Assembly: GCF_013409345.1 (NCBI RefSeq)
Contig: NZ_JACCBB010000001.1
Location: 1,674,001 to 1,738,000, forward strand
Direction: 5' to 3'
Source: Kineococcus aurantiacus
GTDB taxonomy: Bacteria > Actinomycetota > Actinomycetes > Actinomycetales > Kineococcaceae
DNA: 64,000 nucleotides
Under the pieces are notes generated by a model that did no database searches, was not told the origin of the DNA, and was given only the letters and a program-made list of their open reading frames with translations. Each line of letters begins with the position of its first letter. Position 1 is the stretch's first letter. Shown here piece after piece: positions 52,130 to 61,243 of this stretch. The translations under genes and the position numbers were made by a program.

Positions 52130-52408
52130 ATGGGTGAGATCGACGTGGTCGCCGACGGCGAGCACCGCTACCGCGCGCGCCTGGGGACGACCGACGGTGC
52201 CAGCACCGAGCACGTCGTCACCAGCGACGCCGGACTGCTGGAGAGGGTGCGGGCCACCGCCGCCGAGGAGCCGATCCTGGTGCGCCGGGTCCTGGAGGTG
52301 CTGGTGGAGGCCTCGCAGACCTCCGGGAACCCGCTGCCCGAGGTGATCGACCTGCGCCGGCTGGACGCCGAGCGACCGGAGCTGCTGCCGAGCGTCCCGC
52401 TGCGCTGA
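52130..52408 (+). CDS. Small hypothetical protein
   Basis: 92 residues, acidic, no membrane segment, signal or recognised motif. Predicted beta start (GEIDVVADGEHRYRARLGTT) then a helix (AGLLERVRATAAEEPILVRRVLEVLVEAS). CACAGT (52118-52123) 6 nt before ATG 52130 supports expression as a leaderless message. It follows menA by 24 bp and ends at a hairpin terminator. No function can be given. Confidence 0.55.
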   Translation: MGEIDVVADGEHRYRARLGTTDGASTEHVVTSDAGLLERVRATAAEEPILVRRVLEVLVEASQTSGNPLPEVIDLRRLDAERPELLPSVPLR

Positions 52409-52424
52409 CCCGGCGCGCGCCGGG
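52409..52424. terminator. GC palindrome between convergent genes
   Basis: CCCGGCGCGCGCCGGG immediately follows the stop of the small plus-strand gene and ends 6 nt before the stop of the convergent DUF4229 gene. It probably acts as a bidirectional terminator; no T-run. Confidence 0.5.
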
Positions 52425-52430
52425 GACGGG

Positions 52431-52709
52431 TCAGTCCTCGGCGGCGTTGTCCTCGTCGAGCCCGCGCGTGAACCGCGACTTCTTCGCGGTCCCCTCGCGC
52501 TGGGCCGCGACGCGGCCGTCGACGCGCTGCTGGAGGGCGGCCGCCATCTGCTCGCGCTGCCGGCGCAGCAGCACGAGGGACAGCAGCACCGAGACGACCG
52601 CCGCGATGGCCAGGCCCAGCCAGCCCTTCGCGCCGAGCGCGTTGACCACGACGAGGACGACGAAGAAGATCCCGAGCCGCAGCGCGGTGTAGCGGAGCGT
52701 CACACCCAT
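52431..52709 (-). CDS. DUF4229 membrane protein
   Basis: 92 residues: two hydrophobic segments (LRLGIFFVVLVVVNALG and WLGLAIAAVVSVLLSLVLL) followed by a basic/acidic tail with RRQREQMAAALQQRVDGRV, the usual DUF4229 form. Function is unknown, but the gene commonly lies next to ccsB and menA in actinobacteria. Its ATG is 2 nt after the ccsB stop, so it is the last gene of the cytochrome c maturation operon. Confidence 0.75.
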   Translation of the reverse strand: MGVTLRYTALRLGIFFVVLVVVNALGAKGWLGLAIAAVVSVLLSLVLLRRQREQMAAALQQRVDGRVAAQREGTAKKSRFTRGLDEDNAAED

Positions 52710-52711
52710 GG

Positions 52712-53698
52712 TCAGACCCCCGCGTAGGAGTGGAGGCCGGGGAAGAAGATGTTCACGACCAGGTAGTTGAACAGCATGCAGCCGAACCCGAGGACCGACA
52801 GCCACGCGGCGCGCCGGCCGTCCCAGCCGCGCGTGGCCCGGGCGTGCAGGTAGGCGGCGTAGACGACCCAGATGACGAACGTCCACACCTCCTTGGAGTC
52901 CCAGTTCCAGTAGCGGTTCCAGGCCACCTGCGCCCAGACCGCCCCCGCGATGAGCGTGAACGTCCACATGACGAAGGCCACCGCGTTGAGCCGGAACGCG
53001 GTGCGCTCCAGCTCCAGGGAGCTCGGCAGCGCGTCCATGAACACCCCGCCGGCGCGCCGGCCCTCGGCCTTGACGCGGTCGCGCTTCTCCTGCACGAGCT
53101 GCAGGACGGTGGCGGAGAACCCGAGCGTCGACAGGGCCGTGGCGAGGATGGCCACGAAGACGTGGATGACGAGCCAGTAGCTGTCCAGGGCCGGGACGAG
53201 CTGCGCGGCCTGGACGTAGAACTTCACCAGCGCGATGCCGAGGGTGACGAGGATCGGGCCGGTCACGAACGTGCCGAGGTAGCGGGCGTCGCGGCCACCG
53301 CCCAGCCCGGCGCGCCGGGCGCGCAGGACCGCCACGAGGTACCCCAGGGCCACGACGCACGTCCCGGTGAGGGCGAACTCGAACATGTTGCCCCACGGCA
53401 CGCGGTGCACCGACAGGCCGCGCGTCACGACCGACCCCAGGTGCAGGGCGGCGGCGAGGACGAACAGCGAGGTGGCGATCGCGGCCGCGCGGCGGCGGCG
53501 GGCCGTCACGGGCCTCTCCAGCGTCCGGGTGCCGCCGCCGGCGACGGCGGCCTCCTGGCGCCGGGCCTGCCGGTCGGTGATCTCCTTGCCGCCCTCGGCG
53601 AGGTCGGCGGCGTAGGCGATGAAGGAGAACAGGTACGCGGTCATCCCGCCGTACAGCAGGACGTTGCTGATCCTGGCGATGTTCTCGTCGACGGTCAC
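52712..53698 (-). CDS. ccsB: Cytochrome c biogenesis protein CcsB (CcsA/ResC family)
   Basis: 328-residue integral membrane subunit of the System II haem lyase, about eight helices. The tryptophan-rich haem motif is visible as WNRYWNWDSKEVWTF, with histidines in VIHVFVA and YLHARAT as likely haem ligands. It works with ResB to attach haem to apocytochrome c outside the membrane. The start overlaps the resB stop (GTGA). Confidence 0.95.
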   Translation of the reverse strand: MTVDENIARISNVLLYGGMTAYLFSFIAYAADLAEGGKEITDRQARRQEAAVAGGGTRTLERPVTARRRRAAAIATSLFVLAAALHLGSVVTRGLSVHRVPWGNMFEFALTGTCVVALGYLVAVLRARRAGLGGGRDARYLGTFVTGPILVTLGIALVKFYVQAAQLVPALDSYWLVIHVFVAILATALSTLGFSATVLQLVQEKRDRVKAEGRRAGGVFMDALPSSLELERTAFRLNAVAFVMWTFTLIAGAVWAQVAWNRYWNWDSKEVWTFVIWVVYAAYLHARATRGWDGRRAAWLSVLGFGCMLFNYLVVNIFFPGLHSYAGV

Positions 53699-55437
53699 GG
53701 ACTCTCCTCGGGAACGTGCGCGGGCTGCTCATGGTCCCCCACGAGGGGGTCTGCTGGCGAACCGCCGGGGCGGCGGGGGTCGCCGGTGGGGTCCTCGGCG
53801 GGGTCGTCGGCGGGCTCGCCGAGGGTCTCCCGCAGCCGGCGCAGCACGGCCTCGACCTCCTCGGCCAGGCCCGCGTCGTTGCCGCGGGCCAGGCCGGCGA
53901 CCTCGACGGCCGCGCCGCCGCCCGCCGGGACCGCCTTGACCCACACGCGGCGGCGCGGCAGGAAGAGCGAGAGCACCAGACCGGTCGCCGCCAGCAGGGC
54001 GAAGACGAGCGCGGCGCTCTGGCCGGGGGTGGAGCGGACGTCGAAGCTGGCGAACCGCTCGACGCCCCGGAACTCCACCGTGCCCAGCCCGTTCGGCAGC
54101 GTGACGACGTCACCGGGCTTCAGGGTCAGCGCGACCGCCTGGCCGGAGGCGTCGGTGACCTCCGTCATGCGCGTCGTGTCGAGCGTGTAGACGTTCTGCG
54201 CGACGCCGTCGTCGAGGCCGAGGTCACCGGTCCAGACCTTGGCGACGAGCACCGGGTTCACGGCCCCCGGGAACGAGGACACCGGGGCCCCGTCGGCGTT
54301 GCTGGACGCGGTCGGCAGGAACACGCCCTGGATGCCCAGCTGGACGGGCCGCCCGTCCGCGTCGACGGCGTCGGGGACCTTCACGACCCCCGTCGAGTCG
54401 TAGTTGGACGTCTGCGGCAGGAAGGGCGTCGGGCCGTCCTGCACGACGTCGCCCTCGCCGTCGCGGACCACGATGACCGGGGCGTAGCCGTTCCCGGACA
54501 GCGAGATCTGGGTGTGCCCGACCTTGGCCGGGTGGTTGACGCTGATCGTCTCCCGCCGGGCCCGGGCCCCCGGCTCGTCGGTCAGCGTGACGTCCGCGGC
54601 GAACGTGCGGGGCTCACCGATCTGGGAGGTCTGCTGCGCCTCGAAGGACACGTCCATCGAGTCCAGCGCCAGCGTGAACGGCGGGACGTCGTCCACGGTC
54701 GTCCAGGTGCCCCCGGAGAAGCTGTCCAGGGTGGTGCCCACCATCGTGCCGCCGGTCGTCACGAGCCGCTGCCCCGAGTAGGAGAACAGCGAGCTCGACG
54801 CGATCGCGACGAGCAGGCCCACCAGCGAGACGTGGAACAGCAGGTTGCCCGTCTCGCGGTGGTGCCCCTTCTCCGCCGCGACGGACCCGGGGCGCCGCTC
54901 GACGCGGAAGCGGCGGCGGGCCAGCACCGCGCGGGCGGCGTCGAGCACCTCCTCCGGCGCCGCGGCCAGCGTCGCCGCCCGGTGTTCGGGCAGCCGGCCC
55001 AGCCGCGCCGGGGTGCGCGGCGGCCGGGAGCGCAGCGAGCGCCAGTGCACGCCGACGCGGGGGGTCACGCACCCGATGAGGGAGATGAACAGCAGCAGGT
55101 AGACGGCCGAGAACCAGACCGAGGAGTACACGTGGAAGCCCTGCAGGCGCTCCACCCACGGGTAGGCCGTGGGGTGGTCGAGCCGCCACTGCGCGACCCC
55201 GGCCGGGTCGTTGTTCTCCTGCGGGAAGGTCGAGCCGGGCACGGCCGCGACGGCCAGCAGCATCAGCAGGAACAGCGCCGTGCGCATGCTCGTCAGCTGC
55301 CGCCAGCAGTAGCGCGCGAACTCCAGCGGCTTCATCTCCGAGGCCAGCTCGCGCCGCAGCCTGGCGGGCTTGGCCCCCTCGACGTCGCGGTACTCGTCGC
55401 GCAGGTCGTCGAGGTGGGTCTCGTCGGTCCTTGCCAT
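53695..55437 (-). CDS. resB: Cytochrome c biogenesis protein ResB
   Basis: 580-residue ResB/Ccs1 component of System II. The start RYCWRQLTSMRTALFLLMLLA, VYSSVWFSAVYLLLF and the third helix after GHHRETGNLLFHVSLVGLLV are typical, followed by a large external domain and a last helix. A cytosolic tail of about 80 residues rich in Asp, Glu and Pro ends the protein. ATG 55437 is used; GTG 55440 is one codon upstream. It is coupled to ccsB. Confidence 0.93.
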   Translation of the reverse strand: MARTDETHLDDLRDEYRDVEGAKPARLRRELASEMKPLEFARYCWRQLTSMRTALFLLMLLAVAAVPGSTFPQENNDPAGVAQWRLDHPTAYPWVERLQGFHVYSSVWFSAVYLLLFISLIGCVTPRVGVHWRSLRSRPPRTPARLGRLPEHRAATLAAAPEEVLDAARAVLARRRFRVERRPGSVAAEKGHHRETGNLLFHVSLVGLLVAIASSSLFSYSGQRLVTTGGTMVGTTLDSFSGGTWTTVDDVPPFTLALDSMDVSFEAQQTSQIGEPRTFAADVTLTDEPGARARRETISVNHPAKVGHTQISLSGNGYAPVIVVRDGEGDVVQDGPTPFLPQTSNYDSTGVVKVPDAVDADGRPVQLGIQGVFLPTASSNADGAPVSSFPGAVNPVLVAKVWTGDLGLDDGVAQNVYTLDTTRMTEVTDASGQAVALTLKPGDVVTLPNGLGTVEFRGVERFASFDVRSTPGQSAALVFALLAATGLVLSLFLPRRRVWVKAVPAGGGAAVEVAGLARGNDAGLAEEVEAVLRRLRETLGEPADDPAEDPTGDPRRPGGSPADPLVGDHEQPAHVPEESP

Positions 55438-55450
55438 CACTGCACCATGC

Positions 55451-56209
55451 TCAGATCACCGTCGTGTAGTCGGAGACGAGGTGGAACTGCAACCAGCTCA
55501 CCAGCGGCTGGAACTGCTTCGTGACGAGCAGCAGGCCGATGGCGATGAGCAGCAGCGCACCGAAGCGGTCGAGGGCCACGCGGTGCCGGCGGAACACCGA
55601 CAGGACGCGCATGCCGCGGCCGTAGGCGATCGCGACGAGGATGAAGGGGACGCCCAGGCCCAGGCAGTACGCCAGGCCCAGCCCCGTCGCGCGCGAACCG
55701 CTGGCCGTCGTGACGGCCAGCGCCTGGATCGCGGCGAAGATCGGGCCGATGCACGGCGTCCAGCCGATGCCGAACAGCACCCCCAGGACGGGGGCGCCGA
55801 CGAGCCCGGCCCGGGGCCGCCAGCGGACCTTGAGCTCCCGCTGCGCCCACAGCGGCGAGAAGAGCAGCACGAGCCCGCCGAGCAGGACGAGGACGCCCAG
55901 GACGCGCTGCAGACCGCGCTGGTGGGCCTGCAGGACGTACCCCAGGTTGCCGGCCGTGAAGCTGATGAGGACGTAGACGACGGAGAACCCGAGCACGAAC
56001 AGCAGCGCCCCGAGGAACATCCGGCCGCGCCGCTGCTGCTCCAGCCCTCCCCCGGACAGCCCCGTCACGTACGCGAGGAACCCCGGCACGAGCGGCAGCA
56101 CGCACGGCGACAGGAAGGACACGAGCCCGGCGAGCGCCGCCAGCGGTACCGCCAGCAGCAGCGGACCGCTCTGGACGTACTGGGTCAGCGACGTCGCGGC
56201 GAGGCTCAT
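55451..56209 (-). CDS. ccdA: Cytochrome c biogenesis protein CcdA
   Basis: 252-residue membrane thiol-disulfide transporter, six helices. The two redox cysteines are in [12 protein letters not shown] and [13 protein letters not shown]. It carries reducing equivalents from cytosolic thioredoxin to ResA outside the membrane. Its ATG overlaps the stop of resA (ATGA), and resB starts 13 nt after its stop. Confidence 0.95.
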   Translation of the reverse strand: MSLAATSLTQYVQSGPLLLAVPLAALAGLVSFLSPCVLPLVPGFLAYVTGLSGGGLEQQRRGRMFLGALLFVLGFSVVYVLISFTAGNLGYVLQAHQRGLQRVLGVLVLLGGLVLLFSPLWAQRELKVRWRPRAGLVGAPVLGVLFGIGWTPCIGPIFAAIQALAVTTASGSRATGLGLAYCLGLGVPFILVAIAYGRGMRVLSVFRRHRVALDRFGALLLIAIGLLLVTKQFQPLVSWLQFHLVSDYTTVI

Positions 56210-56823
56210 GCGGGCGCGCTCGCGCTGGGGCTCGCGCCCGGGCCGGGGGCGGGGTCGGCGCCGGCGTCGTCGAGCAGGCCCGACAGCGTCAGCGGCCGCA
56301 CGATCCCCGAGACCCGCGCGGCGACGCGGCCGTCGGTGTCCAGGACGAGCGTCGTCGGCGTCGCCTGCGGGGAGTAGGCGCGCAGCGCGAGCATCGCGGC
56401 CCCCGAGCCGGCGTCCAGGACCGAGGGGTAGGTGATGGAGAAGCTCTCCTGGAAGCTCTGCGCGATGGCGGCGGTGTCGTAGGTGTTGACGCCCAGGAAC
56501 TGCACGTTGCGGTCCCGGTACTGCTGCCAGACCGACTCCACGTCGCGGGCCTCGGCGCGGCAGGGGGCGCAGCCGGCGAACCAGGTGTTGAGGACGACGA
56601 CCTTGCCGCGGTACTGCGCCAGGTCGACCGTCGTGCCGTCCACGGCGGTGCCGGTGAACTCCACGGGCTCCCGGCGCTCACCGGGCTCCCACTGCACGGT
56701 CGTGCCGTCGCCCTCGATGTAGTTCTGGCCCTGGGAGGCCGGCAGGCCGTCCCCGCCGGAGCAGCCGGCGACGACGAGCGCGGACAGCGCCGCCACGCCG
56801 AGGGCCCTGCGCGAGAGGTCCAT
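56206..56823 (-). CDS. resA: ResA/TlpA-like thioredoxin lipoprotein
   Basis: 205-residue extracytoplasmic thioredoxin. A lipobox (VVAGC) follows a short signal; the redox motif is [11 protein letters not shown], with the cis-Pro loop in [11 protein letters not shown]. It reduces the CxxCH haem site of apocytochrome c with electrons from CcdA. A Pro/Ser/Ala-rich tail ends the protein. The start overlaps the preceding phosphatase-family stop by one base (TGATG). Confidence 0.93.
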   Translation of the reverse strand: MDLSRRALGVAALSALVVAGCSGGDGLPASQGQNYIEGDGTTVQWEPGERREPVEFTGTAVDGTTVDLAQYRGKVVVLNTWFAGCAPCRAEARDVESVWQQYRDRNVQFLGVNTYDTAAIAQSFQESFSITYPSVLDAGSGAAMLALRAYSPQATPTTLVLDTDGRVAARVSGIVRPLTLSGLLDDAGADPAPGPGASPSASAPA

Positions 56824-57464
56824 CAGGCGCCCGGGACGGGGTCGGCCCCGACGAGCAGGTCGGCGGCGGGCTCGGTGTAGGCCACCGAGACGAGGGTGCG
56901 GCCGGAGAACTCCAGCGACGTCACCGAGGCCAGGGCGCACTGCCGCTTGCGGGGGTCGTGCACGAGGGGGCGGTGCTCGGCGCGCAGCCGCGTCACCCAC
57001 ACCGGCAGCTGGTGGCTCACGAGCACGGACTCCCGCCCGGGGAAGGCGTCCCGCACGTCCCGCACGACCGCGGTCATGCGGGCGACCTGCTGCTCGTACG
57101 GCTCCCCCCAGCTGGGCTGGAACGGGTTCCACAGCCGCGGCCACACGCGGGGGTCGCGGATCGAGCCGGACCCGTCGGTGACGCGGTGCCCCTCGAAGCT
57201 GTTGCCGGCCTCGATCAGCCGCGCGTCGGTGCCCAGGTCCAGGCCGTGGGTGCGGGCCACCGGGGTGGCGGTCTCCTGGGCGCGCTGCAGCGGTGAGGCC
57301 GTCACCGAGGCGACGTCGTGGTCGGCGAAGAACTCCCCGAGCCGCTCGGCCATCGCCTGGCCGCGCTCGGACAGCCGGAACCCGGGCAGGCGCCCGTACA
57401 GGACGCGCTCGGGGTTCCAGACCTCGCCGTGCCGGACGAGGTGGACCGTCGTGCGGGCGCTCAC
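56823..57464 (-). CDS. Histidine phosphatase (phosphoglycerate mutase family)
   Basis: 213-residue branch-1 histidine phosphatase. The catalytic motif is [19 protein letters not shown], with the second His in [11 protein letters not shown] and Arg in [11 protein letters not shown]. The gene is a constant neighbour of hemL and the resA-ccdA-resB-ccsB set in actinobacteria (Rv0525 in M. tuberculosis), but its substrate is not known. GTG 57464 overlaps the hemL stop. Confidence 0.88.
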   Translation of the reverse strand: MSARTTVHLVRHGEVWNPERVLYGRLPGFRLSERGQAMAERLGEFFADHDVASVTASPLQRAQETATPVARTHGLDLGTDARLIEAGNSFEGHRVTDGSGSIRDPRVWPRLWNPFQPSWGEPYEQQVARMTAVVRDVRDAFPGRESVLVSHQLPVWVTRLRAEHRPLVHDPRKRQCALASVTSLEFSGRTLVSVAYTEPAADLLVGADPVPGA

Positions 57465-58807
57465 AGCTGCCCCGCCCCGGCGGCCGCGGCGCGCGCCGCG
57501 GCGGGCAGCGCGTCGAGGACGCGGCCCAGGGCCGCCTCGTCGTGGCTGGCCGACAGGAACCACGCCTCGAAGGCGCTGGGCGGCAGGTGCACGCCCGCGT
57601 CGAGCAGGGAGTGGAAGAACGCCCGGAACGCGCCGAGGTCCTGCTGGCGGGCCTGGTCGTAGTTCGTGACGGCGTCCAGCTCGGTGAAGAAGACGCTGAA
57701 CATCGACCCGGCGGTGTTCACCAGGTGCGGCACGCCGGCCTCGCGCAGCGCGGCGCTCGCGGCCTCGCGCACGGTCCGCGCGGCGTGCTCGACGGCGGCG
57801 TACACCTCCGGCGTCGTGCCGCGCAGGGTCGCCAGCCCGGCGGCCGTGGCGATCGGGTTCCCCGACAGCGTGCCCGCCTGGTAGACGGGGCCGGCGGGGG
57901 CCAGGTGGGCCATGACGTCGGCGCGGCCGCCGAAGGCCGCGGCGGGGAAGCCGCCGCCCATGACCTTGCCGAAGGTCAGCAGGTCGGGGGCGTGCTCGGG
58001 GCCGAGGCCCTCGTAGCCGTACCAGCCGGCGGCGCTGACCCGGAAGCCCGTCATGACCTCGTCGGAGACCAGCAGGGCGCCGTGCTCGCGGGTGGTGCGG
58101 CGCAGCAGCTGCGTGAAGCCCGGCTGCGGCGGCACGACGCCCATGTTCCCGGCGGCGGCCTCGGTGATGACGCACGCGATCCGGTCGCCGTGGACGCGGA
58201 AGACCTCCGCGAGCGCCTCGGGGTCGTTGTAGGGGATGACGACGGTGTCGGCCGCGGCGGTCCCCGTCACCCCGGGGGTGTCGGGCAGCGCGAACGTCGC
58301 CAGCCCCGACCCGGCCGAGGCCAGCAGGGCGTCGACGTGCCCGTGGTAGTGCCCGGCGAACTTCACGACGACGGGGCGGCCGGTGAACCCGCGGGCCAGC
58401 CGGATGGCGCTCATGGTGGCCTCGGTGCCGGAGCTGACGAGGCGCACCTGCTCGACGGGCTCGACGCGGGCGACGAGCTCCTCGGCCAGCAGCACCTCCC
58501 GCTCGGTGGGGGTGCCGAAGGAGAAGCCGTCGAGCGCGGCGGCGCGGACGGCCTCGACCACGTCGGGGTGGGCGTGCCCGAGGATCATCGGTCCCCACGA
58601 GCAGAGCAGGTCGACGTACTCCCGGCCGTCGACGTCGGTCAGGTACGGGCCCCGGGCCGAGGAGATGAACCGGGGCGTGCCCCCCACGGCCCGGAAGGCC
58701 CGGACGGGGGAGTTCACCCCACCCGGGATCACCGCGCCCGCGCGCTCGAAGAGCGCCGCGGACGTGGGAGCGGGAGTGGTCGTCGGGGCAGGCGTCGACG
58801 CGGTCAC
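57461..58807 (-). CDS. hemL: Glutamate-1-semialdehyde 2,1-aminomutase
   Basis: PLP enzyme making 5-aminolevulinate for haem; 448 residues. Typical are [47 protein letters not shown] and the Schiff-base Lys281 in [19 protein letters not shown] Thr/Pro/Ala-rich start precedes the conserved part. GTG 58807 has GACACT (58815-58820) 7 nt upstream, so it probably begins a leaderless operon hemL-phosphatase-resA-ccdA-resB-ccsB. Confidence 0.95.
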   Translation of the reverse strand: MTASTPAPTTTPAPTSAALFERAGAVIPGGVNSPVRAFRAVGGTPRFISSARGPYLTDVDGREYVDLLCSWGPMILGHAHPDVVEAVRAAALDGFSFGTPTEREVLLAEELVARVEPVEQVRLVSSGTEATMSAIRLARGFTGRPVVVKFAGHYHGHVDALLASAGSGLATFALPDTPGVTGTAAADTVVIPYNDPEALAEVFRVHGDRIACVITEAAAGNMGVVPPQPGFTQLLRRTTREHGALLVSDEVMTGFRVSAAGWYGYEGLGPEHAPDLLTFGKVMGGGFPAAAFGGRADVMAHLAPAGPVYQAGTLSGNPIATAAGLATLRGTTPEVYAAVEHAARTVREAASAALREAGVPHLVNTAGSMFSVFFTELDAVTNYDQARQQDLGAFRAFFHSLLDAGVHLPPSAFEAWFLSASHDEAALGRVLDALPAAARAAAAGAGQL

Positions 58808-58928
58808 GGGTCCCAGTGTCGCAAGCTCCGCGGGGTGCGGTCGCCCCAGGGGCGTCTACGACGGCGTGTCGGAGGCCCGGCGTGACGGACCTCACGTCCG
58901 GCCCGCCCGGCGCGCGCGGGGCGGGCGG

Positions 58929-59498
58929 TCAGTCCCACCACAGGTACCAGCCGGGGCGGCCCGTGCGCCGGCACGTGCGGGGCAGGACCACCTGCGGCGC
59001 GTGGTCGGCGTCGTCGAGCCCGAAGGAGGCCTGGACGGAGGACCAGAACGCCTCGTGCTCGCACCCGGTGCCGTCGCACGGCTCCTCCGGGCCCACGAGC
59101 CGGAACTCGTCCAGCTCGGGGTGGTCGTAGACGACGATCCCCTCCGCCGTGATCCGCTCGTCGGCGCGCGAGGGCGGGACGAGGTAGCCGTGCACCTCCA
59201 CCTCGCCCGGGTGGCCGACCGCGGCGACGAGGACCGACCCCAGGGAGGGGGCCCCGTTCTGCTTGTCGGCCAGCTCCTCGCGGGGCAGCCGCTGCAGCAG
59301 CCGGGCCGCGGCGGTCCACGGCAGGTCCCGGAAGCGGGCGATGTCGCGCGAGTCGTGGGGGCGGCCCAGGACGTAGGGCTCGAGGACCTCCAGCAGGTCG
59401 AGCGTCCAGCCCGACCCCTGGTCCTGCAGCCGTCGCCAGCACTGCTCCAGGGTCTCGCGGGGACGGCCGGCGGGTGCGGGGATCGCGTCGAGGGTCAT
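58929..59498 (-). CDS. Hypothetical protein
   Basis: 189-residue soluble protein, family not recognised. It opens with a helical part (LEQCWRRLQDQGSGWTLDLL), has a middle beta-rich part (VGHPGEVEVHGYLVPPS, EGIVVYDHPELDEFRLVG), a cysteine pair in PCDGTGCEHEAFW, and a conspicuous aromatic end GRPGWYLWWD. CAGGGT (59505-59510) 6 nt before ATG 59498 supports the start. It lies between hemL and the VOC gene, outside the conserved haem backbone. Confidence 0.6.
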   Translation of the reverse strand: MTLDAIPAPAGRPRETLEQCWRRLQDQGSGWTLDLLEVLEPYVLGRPHDSRDIARFRDLPWTAAARLLQRLPREELADKQNGAPSLGSVLVAAVGHPGEVEVHGYLVPPSRADERITAEGIVVYDHPELDEFRLVGPEEPCDGTGCEHEAFWSSVQASFGLDDADHAPQVVLPRTCRRTGRPGWYLWWD

Positions 59499-59614
59499 GC
59501 GCCCACCCTGCGCCGCCCGGCGGTCCCCGCCGCCGGCGACGGGGACCGCTGTGGACGACACGCCGCCACCGCCCGGCTGTGGACACCGCGACCCCCCGCC
59601 CGCCCCTCCCTGCG

Positions 59615-59688
59615 CGAAGCACACGAAGGGCCCTCCCCGGCCCGTCCCGGGGGCCCGGAGCGTGCGGTGGGCCCCCGGGGAGGGACCT
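59615..59688 (-). terminator. Degenerate relative of the 44484 hairpin
   Basis: CGAAGCAC-N5-GGGCCCTCCCCG at 59615-59639 matches 44491-44515 with the same spacing. The right side is partly decayed and offers two competing stems: CCGGGGGCCC/GGGCCCCCGG (59647-59678) and AGGGCCCTCCCCGG with an imperfect partner at 59675-59688. It follows the end of the VOC gene in its direction of transcription, so it probably terminates that message. Confidence 0.6.
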
Positions 59689-60113
59689 CAGGCCCAGGAC
59701 GCGGCGGTCGCCAGCGGCTGGTTGAAGCGGAGCTGGTTGCCGGAGGGGTCGCGGACGCCGAAGTCCCGCACGCCGTACTGCTGGTCGACCGGCTCGGAGG
59801 TGATCTCCGCGCCGCCGGCGGACAGCCGGTCGTGCAGGGCGTCGACGTCGTCGGTCGTGAAGATCAGCCGGGACATCAGGCCCTTGGCGAGCAGGTCCCC
59901 GGCGGCCTCGCGGTCGGCGGGTGAGGCGTCCGGCCAGGAGCGCGGGGTCTCCAGGACGACGTGGACGTCCGAACCGGGCGGGGTCACGGTGACCCAGCGC
60001 ATGCCCTCGTAGGAGACGTCCTGCGTCACCGCGAACCCGAGCAGGTCGCGGTAGAACGACAGGGCCTCGTCGTGGTCGTGGACGGTCAGCAGGACCTGGG
60101 AGACGGTGAGCAC
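59688..60113 (-). CDS. VOC/glyoxalase-family protein
   Basis: 141-residue vicinal oxygen chelate protein: two beta-alpha-beta modules, with VSQVLLTVHDHDEALSFYRDLLGF and DFGVRDPSGNQLRFNQP. Potential metal ligands (His in TVHDHD, Glu in VVLETP) are partly present, so it could be a lyase, dioxygenase or binding protein. TAGCGT (60121-60126) lies 7 nt before GTG 60113. It is downstream of an AraC-type gene that may control it. Confidence 0.8.
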   Translation of the reverse strand: MLTVSQVLLTVHDHDEALSFYRDLLGFAVTQDVSYEGMRWVTVTPPGSDVHVVLETPRSWPDASPADREAAGDLLAKGLMSRLIFTTDDVDALHDRLSAGGAEITSEPVDQQYGVRDFGVRDPSGNQLRFNQPLATAASWA

Positions 60114-60133
60114 GCGACCGACGCTAGGGCGGC

Positions 60134-60550
60134 TCAGGTGCCGGGGGCTTCTCGGATCCTGCTCGGTCTGGCCGCCCGGGCCAGCACGCAGCTGGGGATG
60201 CCCGCGGCCGCCGAGTGGTCCCGGGCCCGGTACGCGCTCGGGGACTCCCCCACCAGCCGCGTGAACCGCGCGCTGAACGAGCCCAGCGACGAGCACCCCA
60301 CCGCGAAGCAGGCCTCGGTCACGCTCACGTCCCCGCGCCGCAGCAGCGCCTTGGCCCGCTCCACGCGGCGCGTCATGAGGTAGTCGTACGGCGTCTCGCC
60401 GAAGGCGGCCTTGAAGCTGCGGGAGAAGTGCCCCGGCGACATGAGCGCCTGGCGGGCCAGCGTCGCCACGTCCAGCGGCTCGGCGTGGTCGCGGTCGATG
60501 CGGTCCCGGACGCGCCGCAGCCGCACGAGGTCCTCCCGCGACAGCGCCAC
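60134..60550 (-). CDS. AraC-type regulator, DNA-binding domain only
   Basis: 138 residues containing just the double HTH: LDVATLARQALMSPGHFSRSFKAAFGETPYDYL and VTEACFAVGCSSLGSFSARFTRLVGESPSAYR, then a short tail. No ligand domain, as in SoxS/MarA-type regulators. CACACT (60557-60562) lies 6 nt before GTG 60550. It is 20 bp upstream of the VOC gene on the same strand; the pair recalls regulator-plus-glyoxalase modules. Confidence 0.82.
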   Translation of the reverse strand: MALSREDLVRLRRVRDRIDRDHAEPLDVATLARQALMSPGHFSRSFKAAFGETPYDYLMTRRVERAKALLRRGDVSVTEACFAVGCSSLGSFSARFTRLVGESPSAYRARDHSAAAGIPSCVLARAARPSRIREAPGT

Positions 60551-60599
60551 GCCCCGAGTGTGGCCCCCGGCCCCCGCCGGGGTCGAGGGCGCGGGTCCC

Positions 60600-61241
60600 T
60601 CAGCCCCGCCGCAGCTCCCACAGCCCGTACTGCACGACGTAGGCGTACTCCTCGTGCCGCCACGCCGGCACGTACCGGTACGACCACGGCGACAGCCCCG
60701 CGGCGCTCGCCGCGGCGAGCTGGGCGGTGGCGTCGTAGCAGTGCATGTCGATGCCCGGCAGCCCGTCGGCGGAGAACTCCCGCCGCCCGGTGCCCACGGC
60801 GCGGTCCTCCACGGCCCCCACCAGCAGCCGGGCCCCCGGCGCGCACGCCGCCGCGAGGTGGCGCAGGGTGCCCGCCAGGTCCCGGCAGAACTCCAGGCAC
60901 CCCACGGCCACGACGACGTCGAAGCGGCCCCACGCCGCCGGCAGCGGGTCGTGCAGGTCGTGCAGCTCGTAGCGCCCCTGCGGGCGCCCCCGCCGGGCCT
61001 CCTCCAGCATCCGCGGGGACAGGTCCGTCCCGGTGACCGAGACGTCCGGGGCCAGGTCGCGCGTCAGCTGCCCCGGCCCGCAGCCCAGGTCCAGGACCCG
61101 GCACTCGGGGGTGACGGCGCGCAGCAGGAAGTCCGCGACGAGCGGGCCGTAGTACTGGATCGAGCGCCAGCCGGGGACGTAGTGGTCGGCGAAGTCGTCG
61201 TAGTAGCCCTGCAGCGCCGCCCGCTCGCCGGGTCCGCCCAC
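60600..61241 (-). CDS. Class I SAM-dependent methyltransferase
   Basis: 213-residue methyltransferase: LQGYYDDFADHYVPGWRSIQYYGPL, SAM motif RVLDLGCGPGQLTRDLA, GTDLSPRMLEEARR, FDVVVAVGCLEFCRDLAGTL, and CAPGARLLVGAVED. It has a UbiE/small-molecule methyltransferase look; substrate unknown. It begins 2 nt after hemB and so may be translated from the haem operon message. Confidence 0.78.
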   Translation of the reverse strand: MGGPGERAALQGYYDDFADHYVPGWRSIQYYGPLVADFLLRAVTPECRVLDLGCGPGQLTRDLAPDVSVTGTDLSPRMLEEARRGRPQGRYELHDLHDPLPAAWGRFDVVVAVGCLEFCRDLAGTLRHLAAACAPGARLLVGAVEDRAVGTGRREFSADGLPGIDMHCYDATAQLAAASAAGLSPWSYRYVPAWRHEEYAYVVQYGLWELRRG

Positions 61242-61243
61242 GC

